A stretch of DNA of 64,000 nucleotides, from the NCBI GenBank assembly GCA_964035545.1, contig OZ037770.1:9186973-9250972 (forward strand), written 5' to 3'. Origin of the DNA: Bugula neritina. Taxonomy: Eukaryota > Bryozoa > Gymnolaemata > Cheilostomatida > Bugulidae. The notes beneath the pieces were generated by a model that worked only from the letters and a program-made list of their open reading frames with translations, was not told the DNA's origin and made no database searches. The position numbers and the translations under genes were made by a program. Positions 52,696 through 63,500 of the stretch are shown piece after piece (the first letter of the stretch is position 1; each line of letters starts with the position of its first letter).

Positions 52696-52749
<54 letters not shown>
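52687..52749. repeat. (TA)n tract at the left edge of the Penelope-like element
   Basis: Pure TA repeat abutting the 3' end of the element; a second TA tract (about 54,448-54,514) lies on the other side. Confidence 0.9.
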
Positions 52750-52751
<2 letters not shown>

Positions 52752-52790
52752 GTACTAATACAATTTTGGATATAAAAATAAACTTAGATC

Positions 52791-52856
52791 TTCATTCTAT
52801 TGACTACAATATTGTTTCACGTAGTGTGAGCTACGATCATCAGGTCGTTGTGTGTA
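52791..52856 (-). ncRNA. Hammerhead ribozyme motif, left copy
   Basis: On the minus strand the conserved core CTGATGA (52843-52837) is followed by stem II (CGTAG/CTACG, 6-nt loop), GAAA (52818-52815) and a very short stem III (CAA-TA-TTG). Cleavage is predicted after TTGTA, between 52805 and 52804. Stem I closes through GAC/GTC. Hammerheads of this type with a tiny stem III are known in Penelope-like elements. One U-U mismatch sits at the base of stem II. Confidence 0.75.
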
Positions 52857-54279
52857 CGCTTGAGTGATTTTGTTTTGAAATTAGTATTGTTAGTGTATTA
52901 CTACGCTGGAATGTTTTAACTAGCGTCTGTTAAGTGTGCAAGTAAAAATTTGCGTTTATGTCTACATGCGGTGGAAAGCTCTTTTCGTTTGTTGAGGGAA
53001 GATAATTCCGGTTGTTTTAAAATTATATACTTCTCATAGTTGCATAAATTACATCTATTGGTTAGGTTTGAGTATGATTTGCAAATCTTTGAAATATTCC
53101 ATTTTAAGCTGAATTTCGTTTTGTTGTCTTTTAAATTCCAGATGTGTCTGCTGAGTTGCGTGCTGTTAGCTTTATCTGCATGTAGGAAAGAGGCTTTGTG
53201 GTTATTGAATCTGGTTTTGAAGGTAGTCGAACAGAGTCCTATGTATGAATGGCTGGAATTATTGTCATGTCTTGTTACAGTTGCTTGGTATATTACGTCT
53301 TTGTATAAGCATTTACCATTTAGTGGACAGTGGGAAGGTTGTTTGCAGTTACATTGTGTGTCATTTAGTTTAGTAGCGGTAGTAGGGGTGTGTGCGGTTT
53401 TAAGTTTGTGATGGTTCGAGCCATCAATAATATTTTTCATGTTGGGCATGCATGAATAGCTAATTTTTATAGTTTTCCTATTGAAAATTTTACTTAGTTG
53501 GTTGGATGGTGGAAAGCATTTGTCGATGATTTGAAGAAATTTCTTCCCTATTTTGGTTTTTACTGTTGAACTAAAAGGTGGGTTGTACCACAATATGTTT
53601 CTATTTCTATTATTGTTGTTGGATTTGGGTGTCGGGTTATATTTTAATTTATAGTCATATCCACTGTTTGATAGTGCTTCTTGGTACGGTTGTATGGTGG
53701 TTTTAAACTCTTCTTCATTGGAGGATAGTGAGCTAAGTCTTCTATTTATATTTTCTGGTATGTTTTTCAATACTGCAGGTGGGTGGTCGCTTTGTTTGTG
53801 AACGTAGAGGATAGTGTTTCCAGGTTTTGTATAGGGTTTATAGGATTGGTTAGTCAAGTTGAATGTTACATCTAGAAAGTTTACAATTTTCTTATTGGCT
53901 TCTATTGTGATTGAGAGATTAAATTTTCTAAAAAAGTTGCAAATTTGTTTTTTGTTCTGTTCTATGTGTCTAGGTGTTCCTTCGCAAACTATGAGTCCAT
54001 CATCTCTATACAGGCCTAAATTACATTCTATATTCATTTCAGTAGTTAATAGATTAAGCAAATATATTCCAATTCCAATAGATGTAATTTATGCAACTAT
54101 GAGAAGTATATAATTTTAAAACAACCGGAATTATCTTCCCTCAACAAACGAAAAGAGCTTTCCACCACGTGTAGACATAAACGCAAATTTTTACTTGCGC
54201 ACTTAACAGACACTAGTTAAAACATTCCAGCGTAGTAATACACTAACAATACTAATTTCAAAACAAAATCACTCAAGCG

Positions 54280-54345
54280 TACACACAACGACCTGATGAT
54301 CGTAGCTCACACTACGTGAAACAATATTGTAGTCAATAGAATGAA
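54280..54345 (+). ncRNA. Hammerhead ribozyme motif, right (inverted) copy
   Basis: Same motif on the plus strand: CTGATGA 54293-54299, stem II 54301-54305/54312-54316, GAAA 54318-54321, stem III 54322-54329, predicted cleavage after A54331. It lies in the same orientation as SETD4, 255 nt before its ATG. Confidence 0.75.
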
Positions 54346-54445
54346 GATCTAAGTTTATTTTTATATCCAAAATTGTATTAGTACCAAATATAAATACTCT
54401 ATTTTTCGAAATATTGAGTTCTTTTGATTCATTTTTAATTATAGA

Positions 54446-54447
<2 letters not shown>

Positions 54448-54479
<32 letters not shown>

Positions 54480-54514
54480 ATATATATATATGTATATATA
54501 TATACATATATATA
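54448..54514. repeat. (TA)n tract
   Basis: TA repeat with a few C/G interruptions between the Penelope-like element and the first SETD4 exon. Confidence 0.85.
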
Positions 54515-54585
54515 TATTGGTGCTCGAGAAGCTCGGCATCCGAAGGCTTTCATTCCAGATGTTATTTATTTATATGTTTAGTTCT

Positions 54586-57500
54586 ATGGGACGAACGTAC
54601 AGAGAACGTCACAGAAAGTCTAAAAGGTCTGTAAGCGATAAAGGCGGAGGTTATGAGTTGTCCGGCCTTGCACAGTTCTGTGCAGCCCACGGCTGCCAGG
54701 AAGTAAAGCATCTCCGTACCTACAACTTTGATGGTTAGTAGAAGATATTTCTTTGGGTAAATACGGGTGTATTGGAACAGTGTTGGATTATAATAGAGTG
54801 CTCTCTCCTAGGTCATGGATCCTCTTCTCATGAGATTTCATAGGTCATGAGATGGGTTAGAGCACCAGTTTTTTGGTCAAAATGCCATTGAAAATCTGTG
54901 ACAATATTTTTCCAAGTGAATTTCAAGTTGTGAGTAAGTAATTGGAGAAGCTATATTATATCTTGTATAAATGATTGGGATGAGGTGTGAAATGCGTTGT
55001 TTTGGTATTAAGAACTAAAGGTCAAATGTAATTTTGTATAAATTGATAAGTTGAGATTAAATCACCAGAGCTAATTTAATAGCTGTCACAAGAGTGTATG
55101 TATGTATACCCTTTTGTGCGTATAAGCATTAAGTGGCCAAATTTTTGGCTAATGATCAGTGAGTTAAATCTGATATTTTTCGGGTCATGAATTGATGTTT
55201 CGGGACTTCGTGAGATACGAGGTGCACTATATAGCTATAGTTTACCATTGTTCTTTAAAGGGTGCGGCAGGGGTGTACAGACTCTATCTAGAATCCAGCC
55301 AGGGGAGGCTCTTATTCGTCTTCCCCAGACACTTCTAGTAACCACCAGTACCGCCTTGAAAGATGACACTATTAGATCTGTATGTCAAAGGTTAGATGGA
55401 CCTTGAAATAATTGTTTGAAAATAGAAAAATTTTATAATTTTGTAATGAATGCCATATACTCAATAATAAAGTTCATGAGTTTTTTGAAAATATTAGTGG
55501 CCTAGGTCTGTTTAGGTGTTGAATGTCTTGTTAGTGTACATAGCGTAAGTTGTGCTGAATCTAACGTTTGTTTATCAAATTTAGTTTGTAGCCCTATTGT
55601 ATTTCTTGAATTTAACATCAACTCAAGTTGAGACCTGCTATAATTCAGTCAATTATTTGAACTGCTTTGCCACTAGGTCCACCTTGAAGCCCACTGCTGT
55701 GGAATTGCTTTGTGCATTTTTACTGTACGAGAGACAGAAAGGAGACAATTCCTTCTGGCGTTACTACATCACTTCATTACCTACCAGTTTCTCAACTCTG
55801 CTCTGTCTAAACCCAAAGGATGCCCATCTCTTAGATTCACAGCTGCAGACTAAGCTGGAGACCATGCAGAGGAGTGTAGACAGGTGAGTGGAAGTGTGTG
55901 ATTCATGGGTGAGCTTTCCGTATACAGTATACTGGGTAAGTGTTCTATGTGCAGTAGTTTAACTGTCCAGAGTCTAGACGCTAGACTCTAGACGCTAGAG
56001 GCTAGACTATCTCCTTTGGCAGTGGAAGGCAGGTGCTATCAAGCATCTTCTTCACCTGGCACTACTTGTGAACTGTAGCAGTGTGTACTATACCAGTTGG
56101 TGATAATCTTGAAATTACCATTTTTTTATTATTTTCTTTTTTGTAATAAAAACTCAATAGTGTAGAGAAATCAATGTGCTTTGTGGTATCCTAGTAAAAT
56201 AAGACAGAAATATAGGTAGTTGCTTTTTTCTGTTGTTTTTTACTGCAAACTATTTTGTCTACATGTTTGCTGTTTGGAAATCAGCTTATTCACTAACGGG
56301 TTTAAAACACATCAAAGCTTCACACTAGATTCTAGACCTGTGTTTAAATGTTGCATAGAGGTCAATTTTGCAAGCTGTAACATTAAGTTCATGAAAACCC
56401 TAACCTACATGTCTGTCACTGTATACAATTATTATAGCAGAATGCAACTAACCCAATGTCTGGGAATTCCCATGCTGTACATCACACAATGTCTGGGAAT
56501 TCCTCATATTCTCTATAATACTTGAGTCTGGGAATTCCCCAGATTATATATAACGCTAATATATGAGAATTTCCCCACTCAACATCTCTCTCATATTCCA
56601 GAACCTTCTCCGAGACAGTGAAGATATTTGGTGAACTACTAGGGGCTGTGTCGTACTGTGAGTACTTGTGGGCGTGGCATGTGGTCAACACTCGCTGCAT
56701 CTATATGAAACAGCCTGAACTAGAGGAGGTTAGGACGTCCAATGGCGAGGAAGATGACTTTGCACTCGCACCTTTCCTTGACCTCTTGAACCATAGCCCT
56801 AGTGCTAAAGTATGTCTCATAATTATTCGATTACAAAAGGTGTTCATGAAAAATGCCGTGCTCCCTCCATATCTCATGGTTCTATTTCTCGAGAAATTCT
56901 ATAGGTCATGAGAAGGGCTTAGACCTCCGTTTTGTGGCTTATGTATATCTGTATAGGGACCAAATCACCAATTTTAACTGATCAAACAAAACACGACTGA
57001 ATAAAACTAGATCTGTGAGTTAAATCTGGTATTCTAATATGTCACGAATTAAGATTTCGGGACTCGTGGCTTAGTGAGATATGGAGGGAGCACTGTATAT
57101 ATAGTTTATTTTGATGGCTTGTGTTTTGGTTGAACTTGATTTGTCGTTGGTTAAATTAGCAGCAGCATAAGACTGACTCCACAGGACACACACACAGGGT
57201 TCTCTCTACACATTCAGTTTACAATCATGAAGTCATAATACTGTGTTATCCACTGGGCAGGTTAAGTTCATCAGTAAATAGTTTTAACTCTTTCACACAA
57301 GTTCCCTATTAGTTATTAGTAAGTAATCTTGAGGGATTTATTGTCAAGATTTCATAGCTTCAGCTCCTTCAACGTTTAGTTTATATGAATGTAATTGTAG
57401 TCCTCTATACTATATGATGGCGAGACGGGCTTCTGCGAGATAATAACCCAGGATACATACAGGAAGTACGATCAGGTGTTTATTAGATATGATAACCATA

Positions 57501-60036
57501 GCAACAGAACTTTACTGCTGGAGTACGGATTCTGTATTCCAGAGAAGTTGGATGAAGTTGTTGAGCTGAATATTGGCAAGTTCCTGTCTACCTTTCATAC
57601 TCGTCCATATTCTGTGCTAAATTGTGTGGTGTCTGTGTTATTAGTATGCCAAGGGAGCAGCCGTGGTCTAGGGGTTAGAGCGTTTGCCTAGTAAGCACGG
57701 AGTCATGGGTTCGAACCCGACAAAGGCCATGGTGATGTTAGAAAGAGCATCCAGTCATAATTGCTCCTGTGCCCCATCTGAATAAGTTCTTAGCCCGATT
57801 CAACAAAAAAAACTTTTCATCAGGGGTTTTCTCACAGGGTTGGTGACTATAACCTTGCATGAGTTTTATCAGTATGCCTGAAATCATAGACAATTATCTG
57901 ACCTAGTAAAGTGTAAAGTACTGTATTGTTGTCCTTGTGTTGATGATTTATCCTCACCCATCTCCGCTCTGTGCTGTTTGGGTAGTCAGTGTAGTGCTGA
58001 ATTATATTACAAATGAAATGTTTTGTTGATGGATTATATTTTTGTTGTAGATATTTTAACTGAGTATGTATTACAAGGGACCCAAGTTGAACCATTCATG
58101 GAGAAAATAGAAGACTGGAAACTGACCAAGTGAGTGGTATTACTTGATGAAATATGTATTGTTGTGGGGAGAAAACTTTTATTACAGTGGTTTTGTTTAT
58201 AGTATAATGAATATGGATTTTAATGCAATGTTTTAAATTTTGTTTAAATAGCATTTATATTATAAAAATGTTACTCAAATTGTTTCTAAATTTATAGTAA
58301 TAGCTGGTAATCATCTTAAACAACAGTTTTGTGTCTCAGATTGATTTGTACAACTCAAAGTTTACAAAGCTCAGCAATACTCTTTAGATGGGCTAGTAGC
58401 AAATTCCAGATGAACTATTCTGTGTTATTATGCTTTACTATTTCATATTTTGTTTACCATATTTAGAGTATCATTTCTTCTTTATACAGCTTTGCAATTT
58501 CTCTTCTGTCTCAAATAACAGACACAATTTATCTGGTTTACTGTGTGTTTATTGCAGAGGTCTGCTGTGTGTTTATTGCAGAGGTCTACTGTGTGTTTAT
58601 TGCAGAGGTCTACTGTGTGTTTATTGCAGAGGTCTACTGTGTGTTTATTGCAGAGGTCTACTGTGTGTTTATTGCAGAGGTCTACTGTGCGACCGCATAG
58701 AGGGGCTCTCCTGGAACGCCCTGAATGCTATTAAGATAATGTGTGACGCCTCTTGCGGGGAGATATCTGAGTCGGTTGGGAGGCTACGCGTTCTCGATAG
58801 CTCTATGAAACACAGGCTTTCCTATATTGAGAAACTCTCTGCAGCTAAAGCATCAGTGAAGGTATGTCAAATTTGTCTGACTCTAAAGGAGTTGTCTGTC
58901 TCTTTACCTCTCTAACCGGTGCAGCTTCACATACAGTACACCCTCCATATCTCACTAAGTTATACAGTGCTCCCTCCATATCTCACTGAGCTATACAGAG
59001 CTCCCTCCATATCTCACTAAGCTATACAGTGCTCCCTCCATATCTCACTGTGCTGAGGGTCTTGAAACCTCAATTCGTGACATAGTAGAATACCAAATTT
59101 AACTCATAGACCCGTTAAGTTTGGCTATTTTGTTCCTATACACACATATTTAAGCCACGGAAGGGGGTACAAGCCCTTTCCGTGACCTCTAGAGTTTCAT
59201 GTGAAATAGAACCTTGAGATACGGAGGGAACCCTGTATTTCAGTGACTATGTTTTGCCATCCTTACGTTTTATTATTTAGACTATGGCTCATTGCTGAAA
59301 CTTTTCTAGCAGTACATTTTGGTATTCACCATTGTTCTAGACAGTAAGCAGAATTCAATAAAAAAAAACTCACGCAAGTTTATAGTCACCAACCTGTGAG
59401 AAAACTCCTGATGGAAAAGGGTTTTTGTTAAAGCAGGCTAAGGGCTCATTCAGATAGGGCACAGGAGCAATTATGAATGGATGCTCTTCCTAACATCACC
59501 AATGGCCCTTGGTTTGGGTTTGAACTCATGACTTCGTGTTTACTAGGCAAACAATCTAACCCCTAGACTACGACTGCTCCTTACAGTAGAACTCAATAAC
59601 ATCATTTTATTAATTATTTATTATGAAACCATGTTTCTCCGTTGTATGTATATTTTGTTTTGCCCAGCTTCGTATAATCATAGTAGTAAGTTGTACTAGA
59701 TACCTGTTAGTTACTTCCTTTAATGATTTCACCAGGCTTGCATTTCTTGTCATCTTTTTATTAAGTATTTGCCTAAAACTAAGCCGCAATTATAGCCAGC
59801 AGGTAAAGTAACGCAAAGGTTTCTAGTTGTTATCTTTTACCTGCCTATTATTTCACATCTCCCGTCCTTCCCTCGCACCACCAGCTACTCTCTCATCATA
59901 CACCAGCTTTGCATGTAGTACATAGTCTGCCTGCGTCTTGTAGAGAAGTGACAATGAGATGTTTATTCTGGATATGCTGACTGTACTGTATAAAGGAGAG
60001 ATAGCCATACTGCAACACGCCAAACAGTATCTGTGA
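54586..60036 (+). CDS. SETD4: SETD4-like SET-domain lysine methyltransferase
   Basis: Predicted SET/Rubisco-LSMT-type protein methyltransferase, 407 aa (human SETD4 440). Exons: 54586-54733, 55261-55390, 55677-55883, 56602-56809, 57401-57575, 58051-58129, 58678-58861, 59944-60036. Phases match. Intron 5 uses a GC donor (G|GCAAGT); the others are GT-AG. Similarity to human SETD4 is strong around LWAW..VNTR, the AdoMet-binding DLLNHSP (NHS at 225-227) and the Y261/EYGF (272-275) region. The C-terminal helical substrate-binding half is shorter. The start chosen is the ATG of MGRTYRERHRK, matching the basic N-terminus of the family; an in-frame ATG upstream lies in repeat-derived sequence. Exon 7 is preceded by a tandem array of its own acceptor. 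A SINE sits in intron 5 and MITEs in introns 1, 4 and 7. Confidence 0.92.
54795..55232. mobile_element. MITE copy (CTCCCTCCATATCTCA-end family), intron 1 of SETD4
   Basis: It starts AGAGTGCTCTCTCC and ends GTGAGATACGAGGTGCACTATA. Internal text (GGTCATGAGATGGGTTAGAGC, CAGTGAGTTAAATCTGATAT, CGGGACTTCGTGAG) matches the copy at 56.86-57.1 kb. Longer and more diverged than that copy. Confidence 0.6.
56855..57106. mobile_element. MITE copy with 20-bp terminal inverted repeats, intron 4 of SETD4
   Basis: The left end GTGCTCCCTCCATATCTCA and right end TGAGATATGGAGGGAGCAC are inverted copies, with TA-rich flanks. CAGTGCTCCCTCC-type ends with a TA target are reminiscent of pogo/Tigger-type Tc1-mariner elements; this family assignment is inference. 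Confidence 0.75.
57651..57870 (+). mobile_element. Full-length tRNA-derived SINE with 8-bp target duplication
   Basis: The head has a tRNA-like A box (GTGGTCTAGGGGTTAGAGCG) and a perfect B box (GGGTTCGAACCC). The body is ATGGTGATGTTAGAAAGAGC and the tail CAGGGGTTTTCTCACAGGG. The direct repeat AGTATGCC at 57643-57650 and 57871-57878 is the target-site duplication. It is the best copy in the window and can serve as the family reference. It lies in SETD4 intron 5. Confidence 0.9.
58534..58681 (+). repeat. 24-bp tandem array of the SETD4 exon-7 acceptor
   Basis: Units TCTACTGTGTGTTTATTGCAGAGG place six identical AG acceptors at 58557, 58581, 58605, 58629, 58653 and 58677. The last fits the exon 7 phase and family alignment. 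Each upstream choice would add 24 bases in frame, encoding GLLCVYCR, without a stop. Confidence 0.93.
58937..59245. mobile_element. MITE copy with tandemly multiplied left end, intron 7 of SETD4
   Basis: Four 31-bp units of the terminal sequence (GCTCCCTCCATATCTCACTA, then AAGCTATACAGT) are followed by the family interior (TTTAACTCATAGACCCGTTAA, TTTGGCTATTTTGTTCCTAT) and a right end GAGATACGGAGGGAACCCTGTA. Confidence 0.7.
59358..59583 (-). mobile_element. tRNA-derived SINE, minus strand
   Basis: Box B GGGTTTGAACTC, body GATGCTCTTCCTAACATCACC on the plus strand, tRNA-like head at the right. Flanks GAATTCAATAA and GAACTCAATAA form an imperfect target duplication. It lies in SETD4 intron 7. Confidence 0.75.
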
Positions 60037-60596
60037 GCTACCTGAACAACCTACCTACCTGTAGGTGCACACTGGCTATTGGCTGTGATAAAGTGTGGAT
60101 CAGCTCCCGTGTAGAGTGCAAGTTTGAGTTAAGGTTTTATCGACTGAAGTTTAATGTTTATTACAGCAGCAGTGTGGTTTAGATTGGGTAGTTGTGGTAG
60201 TAAAGTTCCAAGCTACTCTAATGTCATGAGATGTGACAATCACATGAAATTGAAATTTTTTCGTACTAGTGTAAATAAGGAGTGACAACTCCCAATTTAT
60301 TTCAGAACTGAGATATACAAAGGCATTAAGATATTTATATTTTTAAATAATTATCTTTAGCATAAAAATTTTCAATTTTTGAAATTTTGAATGAATATAT
60401 ATTTGTCTGGTAGGTTACTTTTGATGTACTGTATTAGTTTTGGTAGACTATGTTTTATCTAATTTGCATTTATAGCTCATCTCTTAGAAAATGTGCATTG
60501 AAAGCCTGTCACAGAAATTATATTAAATATAATATATTGTTTTTCATCAATTGTATTATATTCTGGAAAATATAATTTATAGTTCAAAGTTTTCTG

Positions 60597-63500
60597 TTAA
60601 AATATTTGAATATTAATTTTGCTTGTTTTAACATCTTGCTTTGCTGACTTGGATTTCAATTCTTGTTGTTGACAGAACTTGGTGTAGTCTAACGTGATGA
60701 CCCTGTCGTAGGGTTCAACTGTCACCAAGTCTCCGTGCAATTGGAGTCCGTACTTTGTGAGATGCTGGGCAGCTTTTTCCTACAGTTTTATAATTGTATA
60801 AATTTAGTATAAAACTCCTTTGGAGGTTTCACAGTGATAGAGGGTAGTAATGGCTACCTTATTGAAAAAATTTCCAAAAGTTTGGGTGCGTGAAGAACTA
60901 CCTGTTTGTGAGCAGTGGGGTGTACCAGTTTTATTGTAAAGGTTTCATAGAAGTGAGGTGAGACAATAAATATCTTATTGTGAAAGTTTCATTGTTGCTA
61001 ATCATTGTTTTGCTGCCAACTGAAAATTAATTTACATGCACAGGGTTTTTATTGGGCGATATTTGAATTAATTGAGAATTGTCTACTCACGCTGTCTAAC
61101 TTCAAAATCCATCTGTCATCAAGTCCAGCTGTTGATAGAATCACATTGCGGGGTTCAAATGTGATGAGCTCAAGGTTGCCTTCTCCCACAAATCTCAATG
61201 CTTCTAAACAGGCATCCTTAACCTACAGATATACTGAATCTTGTTAAATGTTGAATTGTTAAATCTGTTCAGCATAGTAATAGAATCAAGGAGTATCATA
61301 CAGTTTAGAGTCTAGGTTAGGGATGTCCAACGTTTTTGGAACGAAGACCTCTGAAATGGAATATTTCATGGCTAGGGTCACATAATAACATTTAACTTAT
61401 GTTGGGACCACAGCATCAGTACTTTTCAAAAAACATTATTCCAAATTCCTATGAATCATTACACAGCAAAGTCCCAATAATTACTGCAGACTGCATGTTT
61501 TTAGCATATATACAAATAAGAGATTTAAAAGGTGGTTTTCTCACTTCAACTCATATATATGTGTAAAATAATTTTCTCGGTTATGACTCTGAAGGCCACA
61601 TAAATAAATGTAGGCTGTTGGACAGCCCTGGTCTAGACTATGCGAGTAATAATGGATATGTGCTGTGTGATTTGAGGAATTTATAGACCACAGGTTGTGC
61701 AGCATCTAATAATGTTGCATAACAGTTTGAGTAGAGGCAGTAGTTAATTAAAGAAACAATCTATTTTTATAAGTTATTGTAAGGTGTTGGAAAGCTTTTG
61801 CTCTTATATTGAAGGTTCAATTTAGTCCCAAACATTGCAATACTTAAATTTTACCTGTATTGCATGAGTAAGGCTAGTGACCGGTGTGTATAATATAATG
61901 CTTTCTCTACAGACGCTACTAGTATGCAAGCAAAGGTCTATTCGTAATAAGTGTAATTTCTGTAGTTCTTGCACATGAATATTAATTATTAGAATTGATG
62001 TAAAACTGAGAGTTATCTTCTCATGGAATGTAATGATTGAAGGCACTGCCCAAACATCACCTACTTGATACTCAAACAATTGATCATAAAAGTTGACACC
62101 TGCTACTCACGTGTTTATGTGTCAGCTGTTCATAAAATTTGACACCTGCTACTCACCTGTTTATGTGTCAGCTGTTGAGAGGCTGTCGATTCATGGAACA
62201 CGACAGCACTCGGGTCAGGTACAGGTTTAGAGGTAAAATTTCTAACTTTAGCAAGCGAGACAGCGGCATCTTTTGTGTCTGTGTAAAGCTGAATCTCTTG
62301 GAGGGGTAGTTTGGCATTCTTCCTTCTCACTTTCTTCTTTGAGGTGACAGGTCTTTGACTGTGTATACAAGAAATAAACATGGCCTAAACGTGTTTCTTT
62401 AATTTATGAGGCTAGTTTCAAAGATTATTAATAAATATATAATTATAACTAATACTACATGTCTCTATAGAATATTGTAATATAACATTAAGCAGTGTAC
62501 AAGTATGTAGCTTTGTGTATAATATATAGTCAATACAGTTTATGATAGAAAGTAAAAAGACATGACAAAAAAGCTTTTAGCAATGGTTTATAGTTTTTAT
62601 AGTTTATGGTTAATCAAATACCTGCATAAAAGTACATGTTTTATATAAGTTGGCTCTTTATAATATTTATCAAGTATTTTCCTATATTGAAAGTAAATTT
62701 ATGGAGAGATAACTCTCAAATCCGAGACAATAATCAATAATTATTTATAATTAATAATTGATTAATTGTTTAATTATTAAAACAATAATTATCTTCAGCT
62801 ATAATTAGTATATCTGTAAAGTCAGTTAAGAAACGAAAGTATACCTGATAGATGAATTACGGGAATGTAAATTAAAATATGATAAATCGGAAAGATTCCA
62901 GCATAATTTTACTCACATTAATCTTACACTTGGCTGAGACAACTGACTGCTGATAAGTTCTTTTTTCCGGTGGTTTCCAAAGGAAGGTGTAGAAGATGCT
63001 TGGTGTTGGTGTTTATGTGTTGGCTGAACCCTGTATAACATAACATGCAGCAGTGTACTGTAACAGTGGTAAACTTATATATAGATACTATATGTACTGT
63101 AACAATACTAAACTTATATAGATACTATATGTACTGTAACAATACTAAACATATGTTATATAGATACTATATGTACTGTAACAATACTAAACTTATGTTA
63201 TATAGATACTATATGTGCTGCAACAGTACTAAACTTATGTTATATAGATGCTACATGTACTGCAACAATACTAAACTTATGTTATATATAGATACTATAT
63301 GATGTCACAAGTGTACTGTAACAATATTAATATTATATAGCCTATAATTATAGATAATGCACATGCTGTAACACTATTAAACTTATATTATGTCGATGCT
63401 ATATGTACTGTAACAATACTAAACTCATTATATATACAGATACTAAAAGATATCACATGTGTACTGTAACAATAATAAACCTATATATCAAATAGATGCT

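Larger units (their letters stand above)
52744..54392 (-). mobile_element. 5'-truncated Penelope-like retroelement with inverted ends
   Basis: The minus-strand frame, open from about 54,074 to a stop at 52,916, starts just before the RT catalytic box (YRDDGL, about 18 residues into the listed frame). It continues through KKIVNFLDVTF and a cysteine-rich linker into a GIY-YIG-type nuclease region (VIYQATV ... SYIGLCSTTFKTRFNNH). This RT plus GIY-YIG order is diagnostic of Penelope-like elements. The 3' 318 bp (52744-53061) recurs inverted at 54075-54392 with only about four differences. The inverted copy therefore re-encodes the protein C-terminus on the plus strand (stop 54218-54220). The element is flanked by TA tracts, a common target or tail. 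It is not full length, as most of the RT is missing. Confidence 0.92.

Noticed and set aside
53040-53411. 123-aa plus-strand frame inside the Penelope-like element
   Set aside because: Antisense shadow of the RT/GIY-YIG coding strand.
57653-57725. Possible functional tRNA gene
   Set aside because: A and B boxes are good, but the anticodon stem is poorly paired, there is no acceptor-stem closure, and the sequence continues into a SINE body flanked by a target duplication.
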